Below the pieces are notes generated by a model. That model ran no database searches, was not told the DNA's origin, and saw only the letters and a program-made list of their open reading frames with translations. Both the position numbers and the translations under genes were made by a program. Positions 1 through 13,901 of a stretch of 64,000 nucleotides of DNA are shown here, piece after piece (the stretch's first letter is position 1; each line of letters begins with the position of its first letter). The stretch is from Antitrichia curtipendula (taxonomy: Eukaryota > Streptophyta > Bryopsida > Hypnales > Leucodontaceae), in the NCBI GenBank assembly GCA_951230915.1, contig OX579637.1:868001-932000 (forward strand), given 5' to 3'.

Positions 1-86
1 ATGTCAGAGAATTTCATTTTGAAAGTCACTTGAATAAATTTAAATAAGTTGTAAACACGCTCTAGTATTTGAATGCACAGAAGTAT

Positions 87-108
87 TTAATTTTCGTATG
101 AAATTTAA
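87..108. other. Central dyad symmetry of the monomer (recurs every 183 bp)
   Basis: In the first monomer a left arm TTAATTTTC (87-95), centre GTAT (96-99) and right arm GAAATTTAA (100-108) pair at 8 of 9 positions. The same monomer positions hold an inverted repeat in every class. It is perfect over 9 bp at 819-840 (TTAAATTTC, GTAT, GAAATTTAA), at 2282-2303 (TTAAATTTT, GTGT, AAAATTTAA) and at 22039-22060 (TTAATATTT, GTTT, AAATATTAA). Class a (63763-63784) has 8 pairs with an inner T-T. Class c (63031-63052) pairs at 8 of 9. Class b (62848-62869) pairs CCTT with AAGG plus five outer pairs, with one bulged A. Class d (55345-55366) has 7 pairs plus G-T. Binding of a dimeric protein or cruciform extrusion is inference. 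Confidence 0.8.
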
Positions 109-113
109 TACAC

Positions 114-125
114 ATTCACGTGAAT
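114..125. other. 12-bp perfect palindrome with CACGTG (recurs in most family A monomers)
   Basis: ATTCACGTGAAT is its own reverse complement and sits 22 bp from the centre of the larger dyad. Its core CACGTG is the E-box/G-box sequence bound by bHLH or bZIP factors in many eukaryotes; binding here is not shown. Family B keeps CACGTG in classes a, b and d but loses the flanking symmetry (CACACGTGAA). Class c has CACTTG, a subset of class a has CATGTG, some family A copies have TTGACGTGAA, and A-minor has CACGGG. Confidence 0.75.
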
Positions 126-389
126 AAAGGAAAATGGGAATTAAACCGGACCTGTACTTTATTAATCCACCCAGTCACATCAAATGTCAGAGAATTTCAT
201 TTTGAAAGTGACTTGAATAAATTTGTGTAAGTTGTAAACACGCTCTAGTATTTGAATGCACAAAAATATTTAATTTTCGTATGAAATTTAATACACATTC
301 ACGTGAATAAAAGCAAATGGGAATTAAACCGGACCTGTACTTTATTAATCCACCCAGTCACATCAAATGTCAGAGAATTTCATTTTGAA

Positions 390-401
390 AGTGAATTCAC
401 T
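390..401. other. 12-bp palindrome AGTGAATTCACT (recurrent variant of monomer positions 24-35)
   Basis: About one family A monomer in three reads AGTGAATTCACT where the others read AGTGACTTGAAT. The variant is a perfect 12-bp palindrome with an EcoRI site (GAATTC) at its centre. I saw no copy in family B, where GTGACTTGAAT or GCGACTTGAAT is the rule, so it marks a subset of family A monomers. Confidence 0.8.
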
Positions 402-1585
402 AAATTTGTATAAGCTGTAAACACGCTCTAGTATTTGAATGCACAAAAGTATTTAATTTTCGTATGAAATTTAATACACATTCACGTGAACAAAACAAAA
501 TGGGAATTAAACCGGACCTGTACTTTATTATTCCACCCAGTCACATCAAATGTCAGAGAATTTCATTTTGAAAGTGACTTGAAGAAATTTAAATAAGTTG
601 TAAACACGCTCTAGTATTTGAATGCACAAAAGTATTTAATTTTTGTATGAAATTTAATACACATTCACGTGAATAAAGGAAAATGGGAATTAAACCGGAC
701 CTGTACTTTATTAATCCACCCAGTCACATCAAATGTCAGAGAATTTCATTTTGAAAGTGACTTGAATAAATTTAAATAAGTTGTAAACACGCTCTAGTAT
801 TTGAATGCACAGAAGTATTTAAATTTCGTATGAAATTTAATACACATTCACGTGAATAAATGAAAATGGGAATTAAACCGGACCTGTACTTTATTAATCC
901 ACCGAGTCACATCAAATGTCAGAGAATTTCATTTTGAAAGTGAATTCACTAAATTTGTAGAAGTTGTAAACACGCTCTAGTATTTGAATGCACAAAAGTA
1001 TTTAATTTTCGTATGAAATTTGATACACATTCACGTGAACAAAACAAAATGGGAATTAAACCGGACCTGTACTTTATTATTCCACCCAGTCACATCAAAT
1101 GTCAGAGAATTTCATTTTGAAAGTGACTTGAAGAAATTTAAATAAGTTGTAAACACGCTCTAGTATTTGAATGCACAAAAGTATTTAATTTTTGTATGAA
1201 ATTTAATACACATTCACGTGAATAAAGGAAAATGGGAATTAAACCGGACCTGTACTTTATTAATCCACCCAGTCACATCAAATGTCAGAGAATTTCATTT
1301 TGAAAGTGACTTGAATAAATTTAAATAAGTTGTAAACACGCTCTAGTATTTGAATGCACAAAAATATTTAATTTTCGTATGAAATTTAATACACATTCAC
1401 GTGAATAAAACAAAATGGGAATTAAACCGGACCTGTACTTTATTAATCCACCCAGTCACATCAAATGTCATAGAATTTCATTTTGAAAGTGACTTGAATA
1501 AATTTAAATAAGTTGTAAACACGCTCTAGTATTTGAATGCACAAAAGTATTTAATTTTCGTATGAAATTTAATACACATTCACGT

Positions 1586-1593
1586 GAATAAGG
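1586..1593 (+). other. Recurrent 1-bp deletion (GAATAAGG) in family A monomers
   Basis: The usual GAATAAAGGAAAATGGG is shortened by one A. The same deletion is found near 5977, 7439, 8353, 9633, 15670, 17866 and 19879. Seven of the eight are in monomers that also carry the CATGCTCTAG substitution, so those copies descend from one mutated monomer spread by HOR duplication. A monomer near 13042 has CATGCTCTAG but the full-length A tract, as expected after recombination between variants. Confidence 0.9.
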
Positions 1594-2195
1594 AAAATGG
1601 GAATTAAACCGGACCTGTACTTTATTAATCCACCCAGTCACATCAAATGTCATAGATTTTCATTTTGAAAGTGACTTGAATAAATTTGTGTAAGTTGTAA
1701 ACACGCTCTAGTATTTGAATGCACAAAAATATATAATTTTCGTATGAAATTTAATACACATTCATGTGAATAAAGGATAATGGGAATTAAACCGGACCTG
1801 TACTTTATTAATCCACCCAGTCACATCAAATTTCATAGAATTTCGTTTTGAAAGTAACTTGAATAAATTTAAATAAGTTGTAGACACGCTCTAGTATTTG
1901 AATGCACAAAAATATTTAAATTTCGTATGAAATTTAATACACATTCACGTGAATAAATGAAAATGGGAATTAAACCGGACCTGTACTTTATTAATCCACC
2001 CAGTCACATCAAATGTCATAGAATTTCATTTTAAAAGTGACTTGAATAAATTTGTGTAAGTTGTAAACACGCTCTAATATTTGAATGCACAAAAATATTT
2101 AATTTTCGTATGAAATTTAATACACATTCACGTGAATAAACGAAAATGGGAATTAAACCGGACCTGTACTTTATTAATCCACCCAGTCACATCAA

Positions 2196-2378
2196 ATGTC
2201 ATAGAATTTCATTTTGAAAGTGACTTGAATAAATTTGTGTAAGTTGTAAACACGCTCTAGTATTTGAATGCAGAAAACTATTTAAATTTTGTGTAAAATT
2301 TAATGCACCCACACGGGCATAAAAGAAAATGGGAATTAAACCGGACCTGTACTTTATTATTCCACCCAGTCACATCAA
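2196..2378 (+). repeat. A-minor monomer, first of eight in A1 (part B-like)
   Basis: The first half is ordinary family A. The centre reads TTAAATTTT, GTGT, AAAATTTAA, a perfect 9-bp inverted repeat, followed by TGCACCCACACGGGCATAAA. TGCACCCACACG is the family B form of this segment; family A has TACACATTCACG. The end returns to the family A ACCGGACC. Further copies start at 2745, 4209, 4758, 5490, 6952, 7866 and 9146. A derived form with CACAGGCAT in place of CACGGGCAT starts at 11707, 13902, 16463 and 18475. The class looks like either a link to the common ancestor of A and B or an old conversion product. Confidence 0.85.
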
Positions 2379-5300
2379 ATGTCAGAGAATTTCATTTTGA
2401 AAGTGAATTCACTAAATTTGTAGAAGTTGTAAACACGCTCTAGTATTTGAATGCACAAAAGTATTTAATTTTCGTATGAAATTTAATACACATTCATGTG
2501 AATAAAGAAAAATGGGAATTAAACCGGACCTCTACTTTATTAATCCACCCAGTCACATCAAATGTCAAAGAATTTCATTTTGAAAGTGACTTGAATAAAT
2601 TTAAATAAGTTGTAAACACGCTTTAGTATTTGAATGCACAGAAGTATTTAAATTTCGTCTGAAATTTAATACACATTCACGTGAATAAATGAAAATGGGA
2701 ATTAAACCGGACCTGTACTTTATTAATCCACCCAGTCACATCAAAGGTCATAGAATTTCATTTTGAAAGTGACTTGAATAAATTTGTGTAAGTTGTAAAC
2801 ACGCTCTAGTATTTGAATGCACAAAAATATTTAAATTTTGTGTAAAATTTAATGCACCCACACGGGCATAAAAGAAAATAGGAATTAAACCGGACCTGTA
2901 CTTTATTAATCCACCCAGTCACATCAAATGTCAGAGAATTTCATTTTGAAAGTGAATTCACTAAATTTGTATAAGCTGTAAACACGCTCTAGTATTTGAA
3001 TGCACAAAAGTATTTAATTTTCGTATGAAATTTAATACACATTGACGTGAATAAAACAAAATGGGAATTAAACCGGACCTGTACTTTATTATTCCACCCA
3101 GCCACATCAAATGTCATAGAATTTCATTTTGAAAGTGACTTGAACAAACTTAAATAAGTTGTAAACACGCTCTAATATTTGAATGCACAGAAGTATTTAA
3201 TTTTCGTATGAAATTTAATACACATTCACGTGAATAAAAGCAAATGGGAATTAAACCGGACCTGTACTTTATTAATCCACCCCGTCACATCAAATGTCAG
3301 AGAATTTCATTTTAAAAGTGACTTGAGTAAATTTGTAGAAGTTGTAAACACGCTCTAGTATTTGAATGCACAAAAATATTTAATTTTCGTATGAAATTTA
3401 ATACACATTCACGTGAATAAAGGAAAATGGGAATTAAACCGGACCTGTACTTTATTAATCCACCCAGTCACATCAAATGTCAGTGAATTTCATTTTGAAA
3501 GTGATTTCACTAAATTTTTAGAAGTTGTAAACACGCTCTAGTATTTGAATGCACAAAAGTATTTAATTTTCGTATGAAATTTAATACACATTCACGTGAA
3601 TAAAGGAAAATGGGAATTAAACCGGACCTGTACTTTATTAATCCACCCAGTCACATCAAATGTCAGAGAATTTCATTTTGAAAGTGACTTGAATAAATTT
3701 GTGTAAGTTGTAAACACGCTCTAGTATTTGAATGCACAAAAATATTTAATTTTCGTATGAAATTTAATACACAATCACGTGAATAAAGGAAAATGAGAAT
3801 TAAACCGGACCTGTACTTTATTAATCCACCCAGTCACATCAAATGTCAGAGAATTTCATTTTGAAAGTGAATTCACTAAATTTGTATAAGTTGTAAACAC
3901 GCTCTAGTATTTGAATGCACAAAAATATTTAATTTTCGTATGAAATTTAATACACATTCACGTGAATAAAGGAAAATGGGAATTAAACCGGACCTCTACT
4001 TTATTAATCCACCCAGTCACATCAAATGTCAAAGAATTTCATTTTGAAAGTGACTTGAATAAATTTAAATAAGTTGCAAACACGCTTTAGTATTTGAATG
4101 CACAGAAGTATTTAAATTTCGTCTGAAATTTAATACACATTCACGTGAATAAATGAAAATGGGAATTAAACCGGACCTGTACTTTATTATTCCACCCAGT
4201 CACATCAAAGGTCATAGAATTTCATTTTGAAAGTGACTTGAATAAATTTGTGTAAGTTGTAAACACGCTCTAGTATTTGAATGCACAAAAATATTTAAAT
4301 TTTGTGTAAAATTTAATGCACCCACACGGGCATAAAAGAAAATAGGAATTAAACCGGACCTGTACTTTATTAATCCACCCAGTCACATCAAATGTCAGAG
4401 AATTTCATTTTGAAAGTGAATTCACTAAATTTGTATAAGCTGTAAACACGCTCTAGTATTTGAATGCACAAAAGTATTTAATTTTCGTATGAAATTTAAT
4501 ACACATTGACGTGAATAAAACAAAATGGGAATTAAACCGGACCTGTACTTTATTATTCCACCCAGTCACATCAAATGTCATAGAATTTCATTTTGAAAGT
4601 GACTTGAACAAATTTAAATAAGGTGTAAACACGCTCTAGTATTTGAATGCACAGAAGTATTTAAATTTCGTCTGAAATTTAATACACATTCACGTGAATA
4701 AATGAAAATGGGAATTAAACCGGACCTGTACTTTATTAATCCACCCAGTCACATCAAAGGTCATAGAATTTCATTTTGAAAGTGACTTGAATAAATTTGT
4801 GTAAGTTGTAAACACGCTCTAGTATTTGAATGCACAAAAATATTTAAATTTTGTGTAAAATTTAATGCACCCACACGGGCATAAAAGAAAATAGGAATTA
4901 AACCGGACCTGTACTTTATTAATCCACCCAGTCACATCAAATGTCAGAGAATTTCATTTTGAAAGTGAATTCACTAAATTTGTATAAGCTGTAAACACGC
5001 TCTAGTATTTGAATGCACAAAAGTATTTAATTTTCGTATGAAATTTAATACACATTCACGTGAATAAAAGCAAATGGGAATTAAACCGGACCTGTACTTT
5101 ATTAATCCACCCAGTCACATCAAATGTCATAGAATTTCATTTTGAAAGTGAATTCACTAAATTTGTATAAGCTGTAAACACGCTCTAGTATTTGAATGCA
5201 CAAAAGTATTTAATTTTCGTATGAAATTTAATACACATTGACGTGAATAAAACAAAATGGGAATTAAACCGGACCTGTACTTTATTATTCCACCCAGTCA

Positions 5301-6778
5301 CATCAAATGTCATAGAATTTCATTTTGAAAGTGACTTGAATAAATTTGTGTAAGTTGTAAACACGCTCTAGTATTTGAATGCACAATAATATTTAATTTT
5401 CGTATGAAATTTAGTACTCATTCACGTGAATAAATGAAAATGGGAATTAAACCGGACCTGTACTTTATTAATCCACCCAGTCACATCAAAGGTCATAGAA
5501 TTTCATTTTGAAAGTGACTTGAATAAATTTGTGTAAGTTGTAAACACGCTCTAGTATTTGAATGCACAAAAATATTTAAATTTTGTGTAAAATTTAATGC
5601 ACCCACACGGGCATAAAAGAAAATAGGAATTAAACCGGACCTGTACTTTATTAATCCACCCAGTCACATCAAATGTCAGAGAATTTCATTTTGAAAGTGA
5701 ATTCACTAAATTTGTATAAGCTGTAAACACGCTCTAGTATTTGAATGCACAAAAGTATTTAATTTTCGTATGAAATTTAATACACATTGACGTGAATAAA
5801 ACAAAATGGGAATTAAACCGGACCTGTACTTTATTATTCCACCCAGTCACATCAAATGTCATAGAATTTCATTTTGAAAGTGACTTGAATAAATTTAAAT
5901 AAGTTGTAAACATGCTCTAGTATTTGAATGCACAGAAGTATTTAATTTTCGTATGAAATTTAATACACATTCACGTGAATAAGGAAAATGGGAATTAAAC
6001 CGGACCTGTACTTTATTAATCCACCCAGTCACATCAAATGTCATAAAATTTCATTTTAAAAGTGACTTGAGTAAATTTGTAGAAGTTGTAAACACGCTCT
6101 AGTATTTGAATGCAGCAAATTATTTAATTTTCGTATGAAATTTAATACACATTCACGTGAATAAAACAAAATGGGAATTAAACCGGACCTGTACTTTATT
6201 AATCCACCCAGCCACATCAAATGTCATAGAATTTCATTTTAAAAGTGAATTGAATAAATTTGTGTAAGTTGTAAACACGCTCTAGTATTTGAATGCACAA
6301 AGATATTTAATTTTCGTATGAAATTTAATACACATTCACGTGAATAAAAGCAAATGGGAATTAAACCGGACCTGTACTTTATTAATCCACCCAGTCACAT
6401 CAAATGTCATAGAATTTCATTTTGAAAGTGAATTCACTAAATTTATAGAAGTTGTAAACACGCTCTAGTATTTGAATGCACAAAAGTATTTAATTTTCGT
6501 ATGAAATTTAATACACATTCACGTGAATAAAGGAAAATGGGAATTAAACCGGACCTGTACTTTATTAATCCACCCAGTCACATCAAATGTCAGTGAATTT
6601 CATTTTGAAAGTGATTTCACTAAATTTTTAGAAGTTGTAAACACGCTCTAGTATTTGAATGCACAAAAGTATTTAATTTTCGTATGAAATTTAATACACA
6701 TTCACGTGAATAAAGGAAAATGGGAATTAAACCGGACCTGTACTTTATTAATCCACCCAGTCACATCAAATGTCAGAG

Positions 6779-6792
6779 AATTTCATTTGAAA
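6779..6792 (+). other. 1-bp deletion in a T tract
   Basis: TTTCATTTGAAAG replaces the usual TTTCATTTTGAAAG. This private change shifts the monomer phase by -1 from here on. The same monomer has TTGTTAACACGC in place of TTGTAAACACGC. Confidence 0.9.
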
Positions 6793-9700
6793 GTGACTTG
6801 AATAAATTTAAATAAGTTGTTAACACGCTTTAGTATTTGAATGCACAGAAGTATTTAAATTTCGTCTGAAATTTAATACACATTCACGTGAATAAATGAA
6901 AATGGGAATTAAACCGGACCTGTACTTTATTAATCCACCCAGTCACATCAAAGGTCATAGAATTTCATTTTGAAAGTGACTTGAATAAATTTGTGTAAGT
7001 TGTAAACACGCTCTAGTATTTGAATGCACAAAAATATTTAAATTTTGTGTAAAATTTAATGCACCCACACGGGCATAAAAGAAAATAGGAATTAAACCGG
7101 ACCTGTACTTTATTAATCCACCCAGTCACATCAAATGTCAGAGAATTTCATTTTGAAAGTGAATTCACTAAATTTGTATAAGCTGTAAACACGCTCTAGT
7201 ATTTGAATGCACAAAAGTATTTAATTTTCGTATGAAATTTAATACACATTGACGTGAATAAATGAAAATGGGAATTAAACCGGACCTGTACTTTATTATT
7301 CCACCCAGTCACATCAAATGTCATAGAATTTCATTTTGAAAGTGACTTGAATAAATTTAAATAAGTTGTAAACATGCTCTAGTATTTGAATGCACAGAAG
7401 TATTTAATTTTCGTATGAAATTTAATACACATTCACGTGAATAAGGAAAATGGGAATTAAACCGGACCTGTACTTTATTAATCCACCCAGCCACATCAAA
7501 TGTCATAGAATTTCATTTTAAAAGTGACTTGAATAAATTTGTGTAAGTTGTAAACACGCTCTAGTATTTGAATGCACAAAGATATTTAATTTTCGTATGA
7601 AATTTAATACACATTCACGTGAATAAAAGCAAATGGGAATTAAACCGGACCTGTACTTTATTAATCCACCCAGTCACATCAAATGTCATAGAATTTCATT
7701 TTGAAAGTGAATTCACTAAATTTATATAAGCTGTAAACACGCTCTAGTATTTGAATGCACAAAAGTATTTAATTTTCGTATAAAATTTAATACACATTCA
7801 CGTGAATAAATGAAAATGGGAATTAAACCGGACCTGTACTTTATTAATCCACCCAGTCACATCAAAGGTCATAGAATTTCATTTTGAAAGTGACTTGAAT
7901 AAATTTGTGTAAGTTGTAAACACGCTCTAGTATTTGAATGCACAAAAATATTTAAATTTTGTGTAAAATTTAATGCACCCACACGGGCATAAAAGAAAAT
8001 AGGAATTAAACCGGACCTGTACTTTATTATTCCACCCAGTCACATCAAATGTCAGAGAATTTCATTTTGAAAGTGAATTCACTAAATTTGTATAAGCTGT
8101 AAACACGCTCTAGTATTTGAATGCACAAAAGTATTTAATTTTCGTATGAAATTTAATACACATTGACGTGAATAAAACAAAATGGGAATTAAACCGGACC
8201 TGTACTTTATTATTCCACCCAGTCACATCAAATGTCATAGAATTTCATTTTGAAAGTGACTTGAATAAATTTAAATAAGTTGTAAACATGCTCTAGTATT
8301 TGAATGCACAGAAGTATTTAATTTTCGTATGAAATTTAATACACATTCACGTGAATAAGGAAAATGGGAATTAAACCGGACCTGTACTTTATTAATCCAC
8401 CCAGTCACATCAAATGTCATAAAATTTCATTTTAAAAGTGACTTGAGTAAATTTGTAGAAGTTGTAAACACGCTCTAGTATTTGAATGCAGCAAATTGTT
8501 TAATTTTCGTATGAAATTTAATACACATTCACGTGAATAAAACAAAATGGGAATTAAACCGGACCTGTACTTTATTAATCCACCCAGCCACATCAAATGT
8601 CATAGAATTTCATTTTAAAAGTGACTTGAATAAATTTGTGTAAGTTGTAAACATGCTCTAGTATTTGAATGCACAAAGATATTTAATTTTCGTATGAAAT
8701 TTAATACACATTCACGTGAATAAAAGCAAATGGGAATTAAACCGGACCTGTACTTTATTAATCCACCCAGTCACATCAAATGTCATAGAATTTCATTTTG
8801 AAAGTGAATTCACTAAATTTATATAAGCTGTAAACACGCTCTAGTATTTGAATGCACAAAAGTATTTAATTTTCGTATAAAATTTAATACACATTCACGT
8901 GAATAAATGAAAATGGGAATTAAACCGGACCTGTACTTTATTAATCCACCCAGTCACATCAAAGTTCATAGAATTTCATTTTGAAAGTGACTTGAATAAA
9001 TTTGTGTAAGTTGTAAACACGCTCTAGTATTTGAATGCACAATAATATTTAATTTTCGTATGAAATTTAGTACTCATTCACGTGAATAAATGAAAATGGG
9101 AATTAAACCGGACCTGTACTTTATTAATCCACCCAGTCACATCAAAGGTCATAGAATTTCATTTTGAAAGTGACTTGAATAAATTTGTGTAAGTTGTAAA
9201 CACGCTCTAGTATTTGAATGCACAAAAATATTTAAATTTTGTGTAAAATTTAATGCACCCACACGGGCATAAAAGAAAATAGGAATTAAACCGGACCTGT
9301 ACTTTATTAATCCACCCAGTCACATCAAATGTCAGAGAATTTCATTTTGAAAGTGAATTCACTAAATTTGTATAAGCTGTAAACACGCTCTAGTATTTGA
9401 ATGCACAAAAGTATTTAATTTTCGTATGAAATTTAATACACATTGACGTGAATAAAACAAAATGGGAATTAAACCGGACCTGTACTTTATTATTCCACCC
9501 AGTCACATCAAATGTCATAGAATTTCATTTTGAAAGTGACTAGAATAAATTTAAATAAGTTGTAAACATGCTCTAGTATTTGAATGCACAGAAGTATTTA
9601 ATTTTCGTATGAAATTTAATACACATTCACGTGAATAAGGAAAATGGGAATTAAACCGGACCTGTACTTTATTAATCCACCCAGCCACATCAAATGTCAT

Positions 9701-11706
9701 AAAATTTCATTTTAAAAGTGACTTGAGTAAATTTGTAGAAGTTGTAAACACGCTCTAGTATTTGAATGCAGCAAATTATTTAATTTTCGTATGAAATTTA
9801 ATACACATTCACGTGAATAAAACAAAATGGGAATTAAACCGGACCTGTACTTTATTAATCCACCCAGCCACATCAAATGTCATAGAATTTCATTTTAAAA
9901 GTGACTTGAATAAATTTGTGTAAGTTGTAAACACGCTCTAGTATTTGAATGCACAAAGATATTTAATATTCGTATGAAATTTAATACACATTCACGTGAA
10001 TAAAAGCAAATGGGAATTAAACCGGACCTGTACTTTATTAATCCACCCAGTCACATCAAATGTCATAGAATTTCATTTTGAAAGTGAATTCACTAAATTT
10101 ATATAAGCTGTAAACACGCTCTAGTATTTGAATGCACAAAAGTATTTAATTTTCGTATAAAATTTAATACACATTCACGTGAATAAAACAAAATGGGAAT
10201 TAAACCGGACCGGTACTTTATTAATCCACCCAGTCACATCAAATGTCAGAGAATTTCATTTTAAAAGTGACTTGAATAAATTTGTGTAAGTTGTAAACAC
10301 GCTCTAGTATTTGAATGCACAATAATATTTAATTTTCGTCTGAAATTTAGTACTCATTCACGTGAATAAATGAAAATGGGAATTAAACCGGACCTGTACT
10401 TTATTAATCCACCCAGTCACATCAAATGTCAGAGAATTTCATTTTAAAAGTGACTTGAATAAATTTGTGTAAGTTGTAAACACGCTCTAGTATTTGAATG
10501 CACAATAATATTTAATTTTCGTATGAAATTTAGTACTCATTCACGTGAATAAATGAAAATGGGAATTAAACCGGACCTGTACTTTATTAATCCACCCAGT
10601 CACATCAAATGTCATAGAACTTCATTTTGAAAGTGACTTGAATAAATTTGTGTAAGTTGTAAACACGCTCTAGTATTTGAATGCACAGAAGTATTTAAAT
10701 TTCGTATGAAATTTAATACACATTCACGTGAATAAAAGCAAATGGGAATTAAACCGGACCTGTACTTTATTAATCCACCCAGTCACATCAAATGTCATAG
10801 AATTTCATTTTGAAAGTGAATTCACTAAATTTGTAGAAGTTGTAAACACGCTCTAGTATTTGAATGCACAAAAGTATTTAAATTTCGTCTGAAATTTAAT
10901 ACACATTCACGTGAATAAATGAAAATGGGAATTAAACCGGACCTGTACTTTATTAATCCACCCAGTCACATCAAATGTCATAAAATTTCATTTTAAAAGT
11001 GACTTGAATAAATTTGTGTAAGTTGTAAACACGCTCTAGTATTTGAATGCACAAAAATATTTAATTTTCGTATGAAATTTAATACACATTCACGTGAATA
11101 AAACAAAATGGGAATTAAACCGGACCTGTACTTTATTAATCCACCCAGTCACATCAAATGTCAGAGAATTTCATTTTAAAAGTGACTTGAATAAATTTGT
11201 GTAAGTTGTAAACACGCTCTAGTATTTGAATGCACAAAGATATTTAATTTTCGTATGAAATTTAATACACATTCACGTGAATAAAAGCAAATGGGAATTA
11301 AACCGGACCTGTACTTTATTAATCCACCCAGTCACATCAAATGTCATAGAATTTCATTTTGAAAGTGAATTCACTAAATTTGTATAAGCTGTAAACACGC
11401 TCTAGTATTTGAATGCACAAAAGTATTTAATTTTCGTATGAAATTTAATACACATTCACGTGAATAAAACAAAATGGGAATTAAACCGGACCTGTACTTT
11501 ATTAATCCACCCAGTCACATCAAATGTCAGAGAATTTCATTTTAAAAGTGACTTGAATAAATTTGTGTAAGTTGTAAACACGCTCTAGTATTTGAATGCA
11601 CAATAATATTTAATTTTCGTATGAAATTTAATACTCATTCACGTGAATAAATGAAAATGGGAATTAAACCGGACCTGTACTTTATTTATCCACCCAGTCA
11701 CATCAA

Positions 11707-13901
11707 ATGTCATAGAATTTCATTTTGAAAGTGACTTGAATAAATTTGTGTAAGTTGTAAACACTCTCTAGTATTTGAATGCATAAAACTATTTAAATTT
11801 TGTGTAAAATTTAATGCACCCACACAGGCATAAAAGCAAATGGGAATTAAACCGGACCTGTACTTTATTAATCCACCCAGTGACATCAAATGTCAGAGAA
11901 TTCCATTTTGAAAGTGAATTCACTAAATTTGTAGAAGTTGTAAACACGCTCTAGTATTTGAATGCACAAAAGTATTTAATTTTCGTATGAAATTTAATAC
12001 ACATTCACGTGAATAAAGGAAAATGGGAATTAAACCGGACCTGTACTTTATTAATCCACCCAGTCACATCAAATGTCAGAGAATTTCATTTTGAAAGTGA
12101 CTTGAATAAATTTAAATAAGTTGTAAACACGCTCTAGTATTTGAATGCACAGAAGTATTTAAATTTCGTATGAAATTTAATACACATTCACGTGAATAAA
12201 AGCAAATGGGAATTAAACCGGACCTGTACTTTATTAATCCACCCAGTCACATCAAATGTCATAGAATTTCATTTTGAAAGTGAATTCACTAAATTTGTAG
12301 AAGTTGTAAACACGCTCTAGTATTTGAATGCACAAAAGTATTTAAATTTCGTCTGAAATTTAATACACATTCACGTGAATAAATGAAAATGGGAATTAAA
12401 CCGGACCTGTACTTTATTAATCCACCCTGTCACATCAAATGTCATAGAATTTCATTTTGAAAGTGAATTCACTAAATTATATAAGCTGTAAACACGCTCT
12501 AGTATTTGAATGCACAAAAGTATTTAATTTTCGTATAAAATTTAATACACATTCACGTGAATAAATGAAAATGGGAATTAAACCGGACCGGTACTTTATT
12601 AATCCACCCAGTCACATCAAATGTCAGAGAATTTCATTTTAAAAGTGACTTGAATAAATTTGTGTAAGTTGTAAACACGCTCTAGTATTTGAATGCACAA
12701 TAATATTTAATTTTCGTATGAAATTTAGTACTCATTCACGTGAATAAATGAAAATGGGAATTAAACCGGACCTGTACTTTATTAATCCACCCAGTCACAT
12801 CAAATGTCATAGAACTTCATTTTGAAAGTGACTTGAATAAATTTGTGTAAGTTGTAAACACGCTCTAGTATTTGAATGCACAAAAATATTTAATTTTCGT
12901 ATGAAATTTAATACACAATCACGTGAATAAAACAAAATGGGAATTAAACCGGACCTGTACTTTATTAATCCACCCAGTCACATCAAATGTCATAGAATTT
13001 CATTTTGAAAGTGACTTGAATAAATTTAAATAAGTTGTAAACATGCTCTAGTATTTGAATGCACAGAAGTATTTAATTTTCGTATGAAATTTAATACACA
13101 TTCACGTGAATAAAACAAAATGGGAATTAAACCGGACCTGTACTTTATTAATCCACCCAGTCACATCAAATGTCATAAAATTTCATTTTAAAAGTGACTT
13201 GAATAAATTTGTGTAAGTTGTAAACACGCTCTAGTATTTGAATGCACAAAAATATTTAATTTTCGTATGAAATTTAATACACATTCACGTGAATAAAACA
13301 AAATGGGAATTAAACCGGACCTGTACTTTATTAATCCACCCAGTCACATCAAATGTCAGAGAATTTCATTTTAAAAGTGACTTGAATAAATTTGTGTAAG
13401 TTGTAAACACGCTCTAGTATTTGAATGCACAAAGATATTTAATTTTCGTATGAAATTTAATACACATTCACGTGAATAAAAGCAAATGGGAATTAAACCG
13501 GACCTGTACTTTATTAATCCACCCAGTCACATCAAATGTCATAGAATTTCATTTTGAAAGTGAATTCACTAAATTTGTATAAGCTGTAAACACGCTCTAG
13601 TATTTGAATGCACAAAAGTATTTAATTTTCGTATGAAATTTAATACACATTCACGTGAATAAAACAAAATGGGAATTAAACCGGACCTGTACTTTATTAA
13701 TCCACCCAGTCACATCAAATGTCAGAGAATTTCATTTTAAAAGTGACTTGAATAAATTTGTGTAAGTTGTAAACACGCTCTAGTATTTGAATGCACAATA
13801 ATATTTAATTTTCGTATGAAATTTAATACTCATTCACGTGAATAAATGAAAATGGGAATTAAACCGGACCTGTACTTTATTAATCCACCCAGTCACATCA
13901 A
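11707..13901 (+). repeat. A2 higher-order repeat copy 1 (12 monomers, 2195 bp)
   Basis: Starts at the derived A-minor monomer with CACTCTCTAG and CACAGGCAT and ends before the next one. It is one base short of 12 x 183 because of a deletion near 12475, where CTAAATTATATAAG replaces CTAAATTTATATAAG. Confidence 0.82.

Larger units (their letters stand above)
1..2195 (+). repeat. Left edge of family A, monomers 1-12 with a short 3-mer duplication
   Basis: Twelve monomers without the A-minor marker. Monomers starting at 367 and 550 resemble those starting at 916 and 1099, three monomers (549 bp) further on: both first members have GAATTCACT and GAACAAAACAAAATGGG, and both second members have CTTGAAGAAATTT. 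The third members (733 and 1282) differ in the centre, so the 3-mer copy is partial or has diverged. The monomer starting at 1465 has the 1-bp deletion GAATAAGG at 1586-1593. The array clearly continues beyond the left edge. Confidence 0.8.
2196..10200 (+). repeat. A1: family A with irregular 3- to 8-monomer higher-order repeats
   Basis: The A-minor marker monomer (with CACACGGGCAT) starts at 2196, 2745, 4209, 4758, 5490, 6952, 7866 and 9146, spacings of 3, 8, 3, 4, 8, 5 and 7 monomers after correcting for 1-bp deletions. It is usually followed by a monomer with CATTGACGTGAATAAA, and in later copies by one with CATGCTCTAG and the GAATAAGG deletion (about 5911, 7373, 8287 and 9567, spacings of 8, 5 and 7 monomers). 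A variant with GTGATTTCACTAAATTTTTAG occurs at about 3480 and 6590, 17 monomers apart. The set looks like an 8-monomer unit with partial deletions and duplications. Confidence 0.82.
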
